DNA of 34,751 nucleotides from Lachnospiraceae bacterium (GTDB lineage Bacteria; Bacillota; Clostridia; Lachnospirales; Lachnospiraceae), in the NCBI GenBank assembly GCA_028727605.1, contig JAQYOA010000220.1, positions 1 to 34,751 of the forward strand, written 5' to 3'. The notes beneath the pieces were generated by a model that was not told the DNA's origin, made no database searches, and worked only from the letters and a program-made list of their open reading frames with translations. This document shows, one piece after another, positions 18,711 to 26,143 of this stretch. The translations under genes and the position numbers were made by a program. How positions within the stretch are numbered: position 1 is the first letter of the stretch; the number at the start of each line of letters is the position of its first letter.

Positions 18711-19694
18711 ATGTCAGTTCATTTTGCGACAATCGGGACAAGTAAAATAACGGTTCGCTTTCTGGAAGCAGCCGGAAAATGTGAGGATTTCAGATACTGT
18801 GCGGCGTATTCCAGGGAGAAAGGAAGAGCAGAAGAGTTTGCCGGAATGTATGGGGCAGAAAAGAGTTATGATGATCTGGAAGAGTTGGCGGCGGATCGGG
18901 AAGTGGATGCGGTGTATATTGCAAGCCCGAATTCCCTGCATTGCCATCAGGCAGTACAGCTTTTGAATGCAGGAAAACACATTCTCTGTGAGAAATCCAT
19001 GGCTTCCAATCTTCGCGAGGTACAGGAGATGATCAAAGCAGCCCGCCAAAACAAAAGGGTGCTGATGGAAGCGATGCGCCCTCTCCATGATCCGGGCTTT
19101 GAGAGAATGGCAAAAGAGATGGCAAAGCTTGGAACAATCCGCCGGGCTGCTTTTCGTTATTGCCAGTATTCCAGCCGTTACGACAGTTTTTTGCAGGGGA
19201 ATCATCACAATATTTTTGATCGCAGCTGTTCGGCAGGGGCACTTATGGATATCGGCGTTTACTGTGTGGAGCCGATGGTGCAGCTTTTTGGTGTGCCAAA
19301 AGAAGTAAAAGCGTCGGCTGTTCTTCTGCGGGGAGGAATCGACGGGCTTGGAAGCATTCTGGCAAGCTACGATTCCATGGTGGCGGAACTGGTTTATTCG
19401 AAGATAACAGACAGTAAGGAGCCCAGTGAAATCCAGGGGGAAAAGGGAAGAATGCTGATCTGGAATATCACAAATCCCAGAAAGATAGCGATCCATTATT
19501 ATGATGGGACAGAAGAAGAATATGAAGTGCCGGGAGAAGAAAACAATATGCTTTATGAGATACAGAAATTTCTTCTGGCAGTACAGGGAAGAGAAAACAC
19601 CGAAGATTATCTTTGGACGTCGCTGGAGAGTATGAAAATCATGGATGAGGTCCGCAGGCAGATCGGGGTCTCATTTCCGGCAGACAACATCTGA
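18711..19694 (+). CDS. Gfo/Idh/MocA family oxidoreductase (copy 1)
   Basis: FATIGTSKIT... Rossmann start; VDAVYIASPNSLHCHQAVQLLNAGKHILCEKSMASN. Confidence 0.92.
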   Translation: MSVHFATIGTSKITVRFLEAAGKCEDFRYCAAYSREKGRAEEFAGMYGAEKSYDDLEELAADREVDAVYIASPNSLHCHQAVQLLNAGKHILCEKSMASNLREVQEMIKAARQNKRVLMEAMRPLHDPGFERMAKEMAKLGTIRRAAFRYCQYSSRYDSFLQGNHHNIFDRSCSAGALMDIGVYCVEPMVQLFGVPKEVKASAVLLRGGIDGLGSILASYDSMVAELVYSKITDSKEPSEIQGEKGRMLIWNITNPRKIAIHYYDGTEEEYEVPGEENNMLYEIQKFLLAVQGRENTEDYLWTSLESMKIMDEVRRQIGVSFPADNI

Positions 19695-19710
19695 GAAGGA
19701 GGAGAGGGCA

Positions 19711-20751
19711 ATGGAACCGAAAAAGAAAATCATACGCTGGGGAATATTGGGAGCCGGCAGCATCCTGAACCGATGGATCAAAGGAGCCATGCAGGTGAAG
19801 GATATGGAGATTGCGGCAGTAGCTTCCAGAACAATGGAAAGTGCAGAGGCTGTAGCAAAACAGTACGGGATACCGGAGGCGACAAGCTATGAGGAGCTGC
19901 TGTCGCGGGAAGAGATTGATGCAGTATATATTGCCGTTCCTCACAGTGTACATAAGGATCTGGCATTGCAGGCGATGAAGGCGGGAAAACATGTGCTGGT
20001 GGAAAAACCGGCAGCAGTCAATGCGGCGGAATTTGAGGAGATGGCTGCCTGTGCAGAACAGCAAAACGTTTTCCTGATGGAGGCGGTATGGAGCAGATTT
20101 TTCCCGATGGCAGAAAGAATCTGTCAGTGTCTGGAACAGGGACAGATCGGTCAGGTGAGGGCAATCCATTCGGCATTCTCTTTTCGGGCGGAACCGCAGG
20201 ACGGCAGCGGAAGGCTGTTTGACCCGAACCGGGCAGGAGGAGGTCTTCTTGATGTCGGCGTTTATAATCTTCATTTTGCGGATATGATACTGAACAAAGA
20301 GCCTGTACGTATAACTGGTCTGGCTTCTTTTGATACGGATGAACTGCATTTGAAGGTAGATGAGCAGGCAAGCTATATTTCTTTGTATGACAAAGGAGAG
20401 CTGGCGGTTATGACAAGCGGAATCCGCACAGAAATGCCGGATACAGCCTGCATTTACGGTACAGACGGCTACCTTGTGGTGCCGCATTTCTGGAAGCCTA
20501 CACAGATGGAGATTCATTTGGGAGAGAAGGTGTACCGGGAAGAGCGGATGGTAGAGCAGAATGTGAGCGGAATACAGGATGAAGGCTTCCAGTATGAGAT
20601 AAGACATGTGAATGAGTGCATCCGAAACGGACGGATCGAGTCACCGGTTATGATCTGGAAAAAAAGTCTGTCGGTGTTAAGACAGTGTGATTCTCTGCGA
20701 AGAGAATGGAACCTGCGGTATCCGTTTGAGGAGGAATTTTCAAAACACTGA
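19711..20751 (+). CDS. Gfo/Idh/MocA family oxidoreductase (copy 2)
   Basis: IIRWGILGAGSILNRWIKG...; VYIAVPHSVHKDLALQAMKAGKHVLVEKPAAVN; ATG at 19711 after aaggaggag preferred over the 19645 ORF start. Confidence 0.93.
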   Translation: MEPKKKIIRWGILGAGSILNRWIKGAMQVKDMEIAAVASRTMESAEAVAKQYGIPEATSYEELLSREEIDAVYIAVPHSVHKDLALQAMKAGKHVLVEKPAAVNAAEFEEMAACAEQQNVFLMEAVWSRFFPMAERICQCLEQGQIGQVRAIHSAFSFRAEPQDGSGRLFDPNRAGGGLLDVGVYNLHFADMILNKEPVRITGLASFDTDELHLKVDEQASYISLYDKGELAVMTSGIRTEMPDTACIYGTDGYLVVPHFWKPTQMEIHLGEKVYREERMVEQNVSGIQDEGFQYEIRHVNECIRNGRIESPVMIWKKSLSVLRQCDSLRREWNLRYPFEEEFSKH

Positions 20752-20790
20752 TTGAGAATGAGCCGGAGCTTTTTGAATAAATTAAGATTC

Positions 20791-20833
20791 AAAAGTACAG
20801 AACGAGTATTCGGATTTGTTCTGTACTTTTTTT
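20791..20833 (+). terminator. Intrinsic terminator after Gfo/Idh/MocA pair
   Basis: AAAAGTACAGAAC ... GTTCTGTACTTTTTTT. Confidence 0.9.
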
Positions 20834-20878
20834 GTCACGGTAAAAATAAAGAGGATGTCCGGACTTACATAGTAAGTA

Positions 20879-21002
20879 GTTGGTATTGAATATTTTGTAC
20901 GGATACGGATATAATTTTCAATAAGATTTGCTTCTGGAACTTTTCTGAGGTATAATCATACTGAAAAAAGTGGACGTAAACGTAAAAAATATTCAATAAA
21001 AC
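20879..21002. repeat. Imperfect inverted repeat pair upstream of the ATPase gene
   Basis: 20879-20900 GTTGGTATTGAATATTTTGTAC versus reverse complement of 20982-21002 (GTTTTATTGAATATTTTTTAC); further TTCAATAA/TTGAATAA copies at about 20917 and 21023. Confidence 0.45.
20928..20956 (+). promoter_or_regulatory. Predicted promoter for the ATPase gene
   Basis: TTGCTT - 17 nt - TATAAT. Confidence 0.5.
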
Positions 21003-21074
21003 TTTATCTGATGAAAGCGTCATTGAATAAAAGGTACAAAATCGTTTAAAATGTGCAGTAAAGGAGATTGATTT

Positions 21075-22328
21075 ATGGAAATTAAAAGAGATAAATATCT
21101 AAACGATTTGATTAACCGAATGCACAATGGAATGATAAAGGTTGTAACAGGTATCAGAAGATGCGGAAAGTCCTATCTGCTTTTTCATATTTTCAAGAAT
21201 TATCTGTTAGAGCAAGGTGTACCTGTATCACATATTATTATGATTGAGTTGGATCAGCGAAAGAATAAAAAGTATCGTGACCCGGATGCAATATTAGATT
21301 ATATAGAATCATTGATTACCGATGACGAACAGTATTATATTATGTTGGACGAAGTTCAGATGCTGGAAGAGTTTGAAGAAGTGCTTAACTCGTTACTTCA
21401 TATCAGAAATGCAGATGTATATGTAACAGGCAGTAACTCAAAATTTTTGTCAAAAGATGTAATTACTGAATTTAGGGGTAGAGGTGATGAAATTCACATT
21501 TATCCATTGACTTTCAAGGAATTTATGGAAGCCTATGACGGAGACATATATCGTGGATGGGCTGAGTATGTAGTATATGGTGGTCTTCCGTTGACGGTTA
21601 CAATGAAAACAGAAGAACAGAAGATTAACTATCTTACGAATTTGTTTAAAGAAACCTATTTGAAAGATATTATTGAAAGGCACCATATTGAGAAAACACA
21701 GGAGCTGGAGGACTTAATTAACATTCTTGCTTCCGCTATTGGTTCCCTGACAAATCCGTCGAAGATTGAAGCTACATTTAAGAGTACAATTCAGTCAACA
21801 ATCAGTTTGAATACAATCAGGCAGTATATAGAGCATTTAGAAGATGCTTTCATTATTAATAAGGCAAATCGTTATAACGTAAAGGGCAGAAAATATATTG
21901 GTACACCATTAAAGTATTATTTTGAAGATGTGGGACTCAGGAATGCAATGTTAGAGTTCAGACAGGTTGAAGAAACGCATTTAATGGAAAATATTATTTA
22001 CAACGAATTGCGAAGCAGAGGATATTCAGTAGATATTGGTGTTGTAGAAAAACGTGGAACAGACGAAGAAGGTAAAGAATACAAGAAGCAGTTGGAGATT
22101 GACTTTATAGCGAACCTCGGCAGCAAACGATATTATATTCAATCAGCCTTTAGCATGCCGACGGAAGAAAAACGGATTCAGGAAAAGGTTTCTCTTGTAA
22201 ATGTAAACGATTCCTTTAAAAAGATTATTGTTGTTAAAGATGTTGTGAATATCACAAGGGATGAAGATGGAATTACTACTATGAGTATCTATGACTTTTT
22301 ATTAAAAGAAAATAGTTTGGAATTGTAA
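21075..22328 (+). CDS. AAA-family ATPase with C-terminal DUF4143 (accessory)
   Basis: VVTGIRRCGKSYLLFHIFKNYL Walker A; YYIMLDEVQ Walker B; VYVTGSNSKFLSKDVITEFRGRG; EIDFIANLGSKRYYIQSAF C-terminal nuclease-like segment; visibly AT-rich. Confidence 0.9.
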   Translation: MEIKRDKYLNDLINRMHNGMIKVVTGIRRCGKSYLLFHIFKNYLLEQGVPVSHIIMIELDQRKNKKYRDPDAILDYIESLITDDEQYYIMLDEVQMLEEFEEVLNSLLHIRNADVYVTGSNSKFLSKDVITEFRGRGDEIHIYPLTFKEFMEAYDGDIYRGWAEYVVYGGLPLTVTMKTEEQKINYLTNLFKETYLKDIIERHHIEKTQELEDLINILASAIGSLTNPSKIEATFKSTIQSTISLNTIRQYIEHLEDAFIINKANRYNVKGRKYIGTPLKYYFEDVGLRNAMLEFRQVEETHLMENIIYNELRSRGYSVDIGVVEKRGTDEEGKEYKKQLEIDFIANLGSKRYYIQSAFSMPTEEKRIQEKVSLVNVNDSFKKIIVVKDVVNITRDEDGITTMSIYDFLLKENSLEL

Positions 22329-22424
22329 ATACCTTTAAATGAGTTTGGTATGAATAATACAGAGGGAGGATGTTACAATGAAAAGTTGAATGTGGAGATT
22401 ATGGATTGAGGTAATTGTGAAAAG

Positions 22425-22555
22425 AAGGCCATGCCACTTCGATTTCGCTTATGCTGCATTTCGGTGAGGGCTTGTGCCCTATACATCTTCATTCGAATGT
22501 GCTTATACGTGAGCAAGCTCCCAATAAGCAATTCGGCTTATCTATGCATGGCTTT
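22425..22555 (+). other. Multi-branched structured element immediately upstream of the uvrB RBS (candidate structured RNA or dispersed palindromic repeat)
   Basis: Closing stem AAGGCCATGC(22425-22434):GCATGGCTTT(22546-22555), 10 bp with one G-U; internal hairpins AGGGC-TTGT-GCCCT, TGCTTA-TACG-TGAGCA, ATAAGC-AATTCG-GCTTAT. Confidence 0.55.
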
Positions 22556-22570
22556 AAGGAGAAAAAAATC

Positions 22571-24562
22571 ATGGATAAATTCATATTACACTCCGAATAT
22601 AAACCAACCGGAGACCAGCCGCAGGCCATTGAAGCCCTTGTAAAAGGCTTCAAAGAAGGCAACCAATGTCAGACTTTATTAGGAGTTACGGGCTCTGGCA
22701 AGACTTTTACCATGGCAAACGTCATTGAACAATTAAATAAACCAACACTCATAATTGCGCACAATAAAACTCTGGCAGCACAGCTCTACGGGGAATTCAA
22801 GGAGTTCTTCCCGGAGAATGCGGTGGAATACTTTGTCTCCTACTACGATTATTACCAGCCGGAAGCCTATGTGCCTTCGTCGGATACGTATATTGCAAAG
22901 GATTCTGCCAGAAATGATGAGATTGATAAGCTCCGTCTGTCCGCTACTTCTGCGCTGAGTGAGCGGAAAGATGTGATTGTGGTCTCCAGTGTTTCCTGTA
23001 TTTATGGAATCGGAAGCCCGAAAGATTACATGGAAATGATCATCTCGCTGCGACCGGGAATGGAGAAGGACAGAGATGATGTGATACGACAGCTGATTGA
23101 CATTCAGTATGAACGAAATGATATGGATTTTCATCGGGGAACTTTCCGTGTACGGGGAGATGTATTGGAAATCTTTCCGGCGGAGGAATCGGACAAGGCG
23201 ATACGTGTGGAATTTTTCGGAGACGAGATTGATCGGCTTGTCCAGATTGATACGCTGACCGGGGAAATTCTCTGTGAGCTGAAGCATGCGGCAATCTTCC
23301 CGGCATCTCATTATGTTGTCCCGATGGATTCGATTTTGAAAGCGACCACGGAGATTGAAAAAGATATGGAGGAACAGGTGCGCTTTTTCAAGAGCGAAGG
23401 AAAACTGATTGAGGCACAGAGAATCGAAGAGAGAACAAATTTCGATATTGAGATGTTAAAGGAAACCGGAATCTGTTCCGGTATCGAGAATTATTCCAGA
23501 TATCTTTCTGGGTTAAAGCCTGGAGAACCGCCCTATACGCTGATGGATTACTTTGGGGATGATTTCCTGATTATCATTGATGAGTCGCACAAAACTCTGC
23601 CGCAGATCCGAAGCATGTATGCAGGCGATCAATCCAGAAAGAGCACGCTGGTAGACTATGGATTTCGTCTGCCGTCCGCAAAAGACAACCGGCCGCTGAA
23701 CTTTGAGGAATTTGAGGATCGGATTGACCAGATTCTGTTTGTATCTGCCACACCGGGAGAATATGAGGCGGATCATGAGCTGCTGAGAGCGGAACAGATC
23801 ATTCGCCCGACAGGACTTCTTGATCCGAATGTGGAAGTACGTCCGGTGGAAGGTCAGATTGATGATCTGATTTTTGAAGTGAAAAAAGAGGTAGCCAGTC
23901 ATAACAAGGTACTTGTGACGACCCTGACCAAGCGTATGGCGGAGGATCTTACGGATTATATGAAAGAGGCCGGGATACGGGTCCGTTATCTGCATTCCGA
24001 TATTGACACCTTAGAGCGGACCGAGATTATCCGGGATATGCGGCTGGATGTATTTGACGTGTTGGTGGGAATCAACCTTCTAAGAGAAGGTCTGGACATT
24101 CCGGAGATCACGCTGGTGGCGATTCTCGATGCGGACAAAGAAGGCTTCCTGCGTTCGGGAACCTCTCTGATTCAGACGATCGGACGTGCGGCGAGAAACA
24201 GTGACGGACATGTCATTATGTATGCGGATACCGTGACAGATTCCATGAAAATGGCAATGGAAGAGACTCTTCGCCGAAGGGAATTGCAGGAGAAATACAA
24301 CGAAGAACACAATATCACACCAAAGACAATCCAGAAGGCCGTTCGGGATTTGATCAGCATTTCCAAAGAGGTTGCAAAATCGGAAGAAAAACTTTCGAAA
24401 GATCCGGAATCTATGAGCAGGGAAGAACTGGAAAAACTCATCGGAAAGGTACAGAAACAGATGAAGGCGGCAGCGGCAGAACTGAACTTCGAGATGGCGG
24501 CACAGCTGAGGGATCAGATGCTGGAATTGAAGAAAAATCTGGAGGATCTGCAGGAAAATTAA
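22571..24562 (+). CDS. uvrB: Excinuclease ABC subunit B
   Basis: [52 protein letters not shown]...; RBS aaggag; the 22451 ORF start would read through the structured element. Confidence 0.97.
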   Translation: MDKFILHSEYKPTGDQPQAIEALVKGFKEGNQCQTLLGVTGSGKTFTMANVIEQLNKPTLIIAHNKTLAAQLYGEFKEFFPENAVEYFVSYYDYYQPEAYVPSSDTYIAKDSARNDEIDKLRLSATSALSERKDVIVVSSVSCIYGIGSPKDYMEMIISLRPGMEKDRDDVIRQLIDIQYERNDMDFHRGTFRVRGDVLEIFPAEESDKAIRVEFFGDEIDRLVQIDTLTGEILCELKHAAIFPASHYVVPMDSILKATTEIEKDMEEQVRFFKSEGKLIEAQRIEERTNFDIEMLKETGICSGIENYSRYLSGLKPGEPPYTLMDYFGDDFLIIIDESHKTLPQIRSMYAGDQSRKSTLVDYGFRLPSAKDNRPLNFEEFEDRIDQILFVSATPGEYEADHELLRAEQIIRPTGLLDPNVEVRPVEGQIDDLIFEVKKEVASHNKVLVTTLTKRMAEDLTDYMKEAGIRVRYLHSDIDTLERTEIIRDMRLDVFDVLVGINLLREGLDIPEITLVAILDADKEGFLRSGTSLIQTIGRAARNSDGHVIMYADTVTDSMKMAMEETLRRRELQEKYNEEHNITPKTIQKAVRDLISISKEVAKSEEKLSKDPESMSREELEKLIGKVQKQMKAAAAELNFEMAAQLRDQMLELKKNLEDLQEN

Positions 24563-24568
24563 ACAGTA

Positions 24569-24613
24569 AAAAAGCCGTTTCGATTCCGGGAGGAAAACAG
24601 AAACGGCTTTTTG
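24569..24613 (+). terminator. Intrinsic terminator after uvrB
   Basis: AAAAAGCCGTTTC ... GAAACGGCTTTTT. Confidence 0.9.
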
Positions 24614-24667
24614 CATCCGGGAAAGATCCATTCGGATATCCGGCTCCTTTGGAATAGAGTTCCCTAC

Positions 24668-24697
24668 TTGACGCCGAACAGGAATTCTCGTTATAAT
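24668..24697 (+). promoter_or_regulatory. Strong predicted sigma-A promoter reading antisense to xre1 and toward the 25116 gene
   Basis: TTGACG - 18 nt - TATAAT. Confidence 0.65.
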
Positions 24698-24701
24698 GAA
24701 A

Positions 24702-24720
24702 ATACTACTAAATGGTCGTA
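24702..24720 (+). promoter_or_regulatory. Shared XRE-locus motif, copy a
   Basis: ATACTACTAAATGGTCGTA, at the predicted +1 of the 24668 promoter. Confidence 0.6.
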
Positions 24721-24759
24721 AAAGAGCAGATGAAAAAGTTACGAAGAGAAATCATTGAT

Positions 24760-24978
24760 TTATTGACCGAATTTTCTTTTCACGTCGCTGATGCCAAGCA
24801 GATAATCTGTTGTGCAGTCATAAAGCTTTGCGAGCCGGATCAGAAAATCAGTAGGAATATCGCGAGTTCCTTTCTCGTAACGGGAATATACATCTCTGTG
24901 ACAATTCAGGATCACGGATATTTCTTTGATTGTCAGATCATGGTCTACTCGCAGGTCTTCAATTCTCTGATATTTCAT
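24760..24978 (-). CDS. XRE-family helix-turn-helix regulator 1
   Basis: 72 aa, LTIKEISVILNCHRDVYSRYEKGTRDIPTDFLIRLAKLYDCTTDYLLG, HTH_3-type. Confidence 0.88.
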   Translation of the reverse strand: MKYQRIEDLRVDHDLTIKEISVILNCHRDVYSRYEKGTRDIPTDFLIRLAKLYDCTTDYLLGISDVKRKFGQ

Positions 24979-25036
24979 CTGTCTCTACCAATCCTTTGCC
25001 ACTAATCCTACCAATGGCGGCAGAATTTAAGGACAA

Positions 25037-25055
25037 ATACGACTATACGGCTATA
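25037..25055 (+). promoter_or_regulatory. Shared XRE-locus motif, copy b
   Basis: ATACGACTATACGGCTATA, between xre1 (-) and the 25116 gene (+). Confidence 0.6.
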
Positions 25056-25115
25056 TTTGCACGGCAATTTATTCGAAAAATCTGTGCGGCGATTCGTTGA
25101 AGGAGGATGCAGGTC

Positions 25116-25532
25116 ATGGAGGAGCGGCAGATCATCAGGGCAGGCGAGATTGCGCAGGATATGATGGGAGCGATCTGCGATGGTGATGAAGAAGCGATAA
25201 AAGAGGGATTTCCCCGGGAAATTCGGGAATACTGTGAGCAGGGAGAAATTCTGGATGGAATGGAAGTTCATCGGCTTAAGGCGGAATTGATGCAGGAGGC
25301 CGGAATCGATGAGACGAGTTTCTTCTATAAAAAGATAGGAATTCGTATCGGTTCCGGAGAACAGGAGTGTGATGAGGAAGTGCCGGAAACAGAAAAATGC
25401 AGTGTTCTGTTTCAGATCGGAAAACCTTTTTGGCAGGGGCATATGGGATGGCCGTTTTCCATCGATCTTTGTCTGGAAGAAGAGGAATGGAAGCTGGACG
25501 AATCATGGATCAGAGAATACCTGCTCCGATGA
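25116..25532 (+). CDS. Uncharacterised acidic protein
   Basis: 138 aa, MEERQIIRAGEIAQDMMGAICDGDEEAIKEGF...; RBS aaggagg 9 nt before ATG 25116; no family recognised. Confidence 0.75.
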   Translation: MEERQIIRAGEIAQDMMGAICDGDEEAIKEGFPREIREYCEQGEILDGMEVHRLKAELMQEAGIDETSFFYKKIGIRIGSGEQECDEEVPETEKCSVLFQIGKPFWQGHMGWPFSIDLCLEEEEWKLDESWIREYLLR

Positions 25533-25546
25533 TTTGACGAAAAGAG

Positions 25547-25573
25547 ACAGTCGGGATGAAAAATCCCGGCTGT
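25547..25573. terminator. Convergent (bidirectional) terminator hairpin between the 25116 gene and xre2
   Basis: ACAGTCGGGAT-GAAAA-ATCCCGGCTGT. Confidence 0.7.
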
Positions 25574-25578
25574 TCCAT

Positions 25579-25797
25579 TTACTCTCCGTAATGATGTCTG
25601 ATATCAGAAAGACCCAGAAGATAATCCATGCTGCAGTCATAAAGCCTGGCGAGACGAACAGCGAGATCAATGGGAATCTGTCGTCCGCCTTTCTCGTATC
25701 TGGAATAGACATCGCGGTTGCAGCCGAGGTAGGAAGCAACAAAGCGAATCGTAAAGCCACGCTCCAGACGGAGCTGTTCAATTCTTTCAAATTTCAT
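25579..25797 (-). CDS. XRE-family helix-turn-helix regulator 2, paralogue of regulator 1
   Basis: 72 aa, MKFERIEQLRLERGFTIRFVASYLGCNRDVYSRYEKGGRQIPIDLAVRLARLYDCSMDYLLGLSD; GTG at 25806 is an alternative start. Confidence 0.88.
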   Translation of the reverse strand: MKFERIEQLRLERGFTIRFVASYLGCNRDVYSRYEKGGRQIPIDLAVRLARLYDCSMDYLLGLSDIRHHYGE

Positions 25798-25814
25798 TTT
25801 GATCACCCATTCTC

Positions 25815-25833
25815 ATACTACTAAACGGCCGTA
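25815..25833 (+). promoter_or_regulatory. Shared XRE-locus motif, copy c
   Basis: ATACTACTAAACGGCCGTA just upstream of xre2. Confidence 0.6.
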
Positions 25834-25846
25834 TCGAAAAAGCAGG

Positions 25847-25865
25847 ATACTACTATACGGCATTA
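25847..25865 (+). promoter_or_regulatory. Shared XRE-locus motif, copy d
   Basis: ATACTACTATACGGCATTA, 32 nt from copy c in the same orientation. Confidence 0.6.
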
Positions 25866-25997
25866 CCAGTTTTCAGTTATAAAACAATAACGAAAATGAG
25901 AATATATCCCGGATGGAACGTCAGAGGAAGGGAAAAACTTCCCTGGGTGTTTATATTTTTTTCACAATTTCTTCATGGAAAAACTGGTAAAAAGTGT

Positions 25998-26026
25998 TGA
26001 CAAACAAATACCGGAGTGCTATCTTA
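25998..26026 (+). promoter_or_regulatory. Sigma-A promoter of the hrcA-grpE-dnaK operon
   Basis: TTGACA - 17 nt - TATCTT. Confidence 0.85.
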
Positions 26027-26038
26027 AGAACATAGATG

Positions 26039-26065
26039 TTAGCACTCCACTGAAACGAGTGCTAA
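26039..26065 (+). promoter_or_regulatory. CIRCE operator (HrcA binding site)
   Basis: TTAGCACTC-N9(CACTGAAAC)-GAGTGCTAA consensus arrangement, upstream of hrcA (outermost left base not certain). Confidence 0.96.
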
Positions 26066-26143
26066 CAAAACTAAAATCATCCGAGTCGAATGCCGACAGC
26101 GTCTGTCGGGAATATTTGACAGAGAAGAGAGGAGCTTAAGGGA

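Noticed and set aside
19639-20607. 322-aa minus-strand ORF opposite the second Gfo/Idh/MocA gene
   Set aside because: Antisense shadow with no recognisable domain.
20752-22570. DUF4143 ATPase island as a new defence system
   Set aside because: Single-gene locus of a known, widespread accessory ATPase family; no partner effector or nuclease gene adjacent, so a defence-system claim is not supported.
22431-22643. 70-aa [26 protein letters not shown]...
   Set aside because: Runs through the hairpin-rich element and out of frame into uvrB; codons reflect palindromic sequence, not a likely protein.
24712-25005. 97-aa + strand ORF MVVKEQMKKLRREIIDLLTEF...
   Set aside because: Mostly antisense to xre1, no RBS; the minus-strand XRE HTH is convincing. 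The promoter before it is kept as a separate observation.
25369-25824. 151-aa + strand ORF overlapping the 25116 gene and xre2
   Set aside because: Out of frame with the 25116 gene, antisense to xre2, no RBS.
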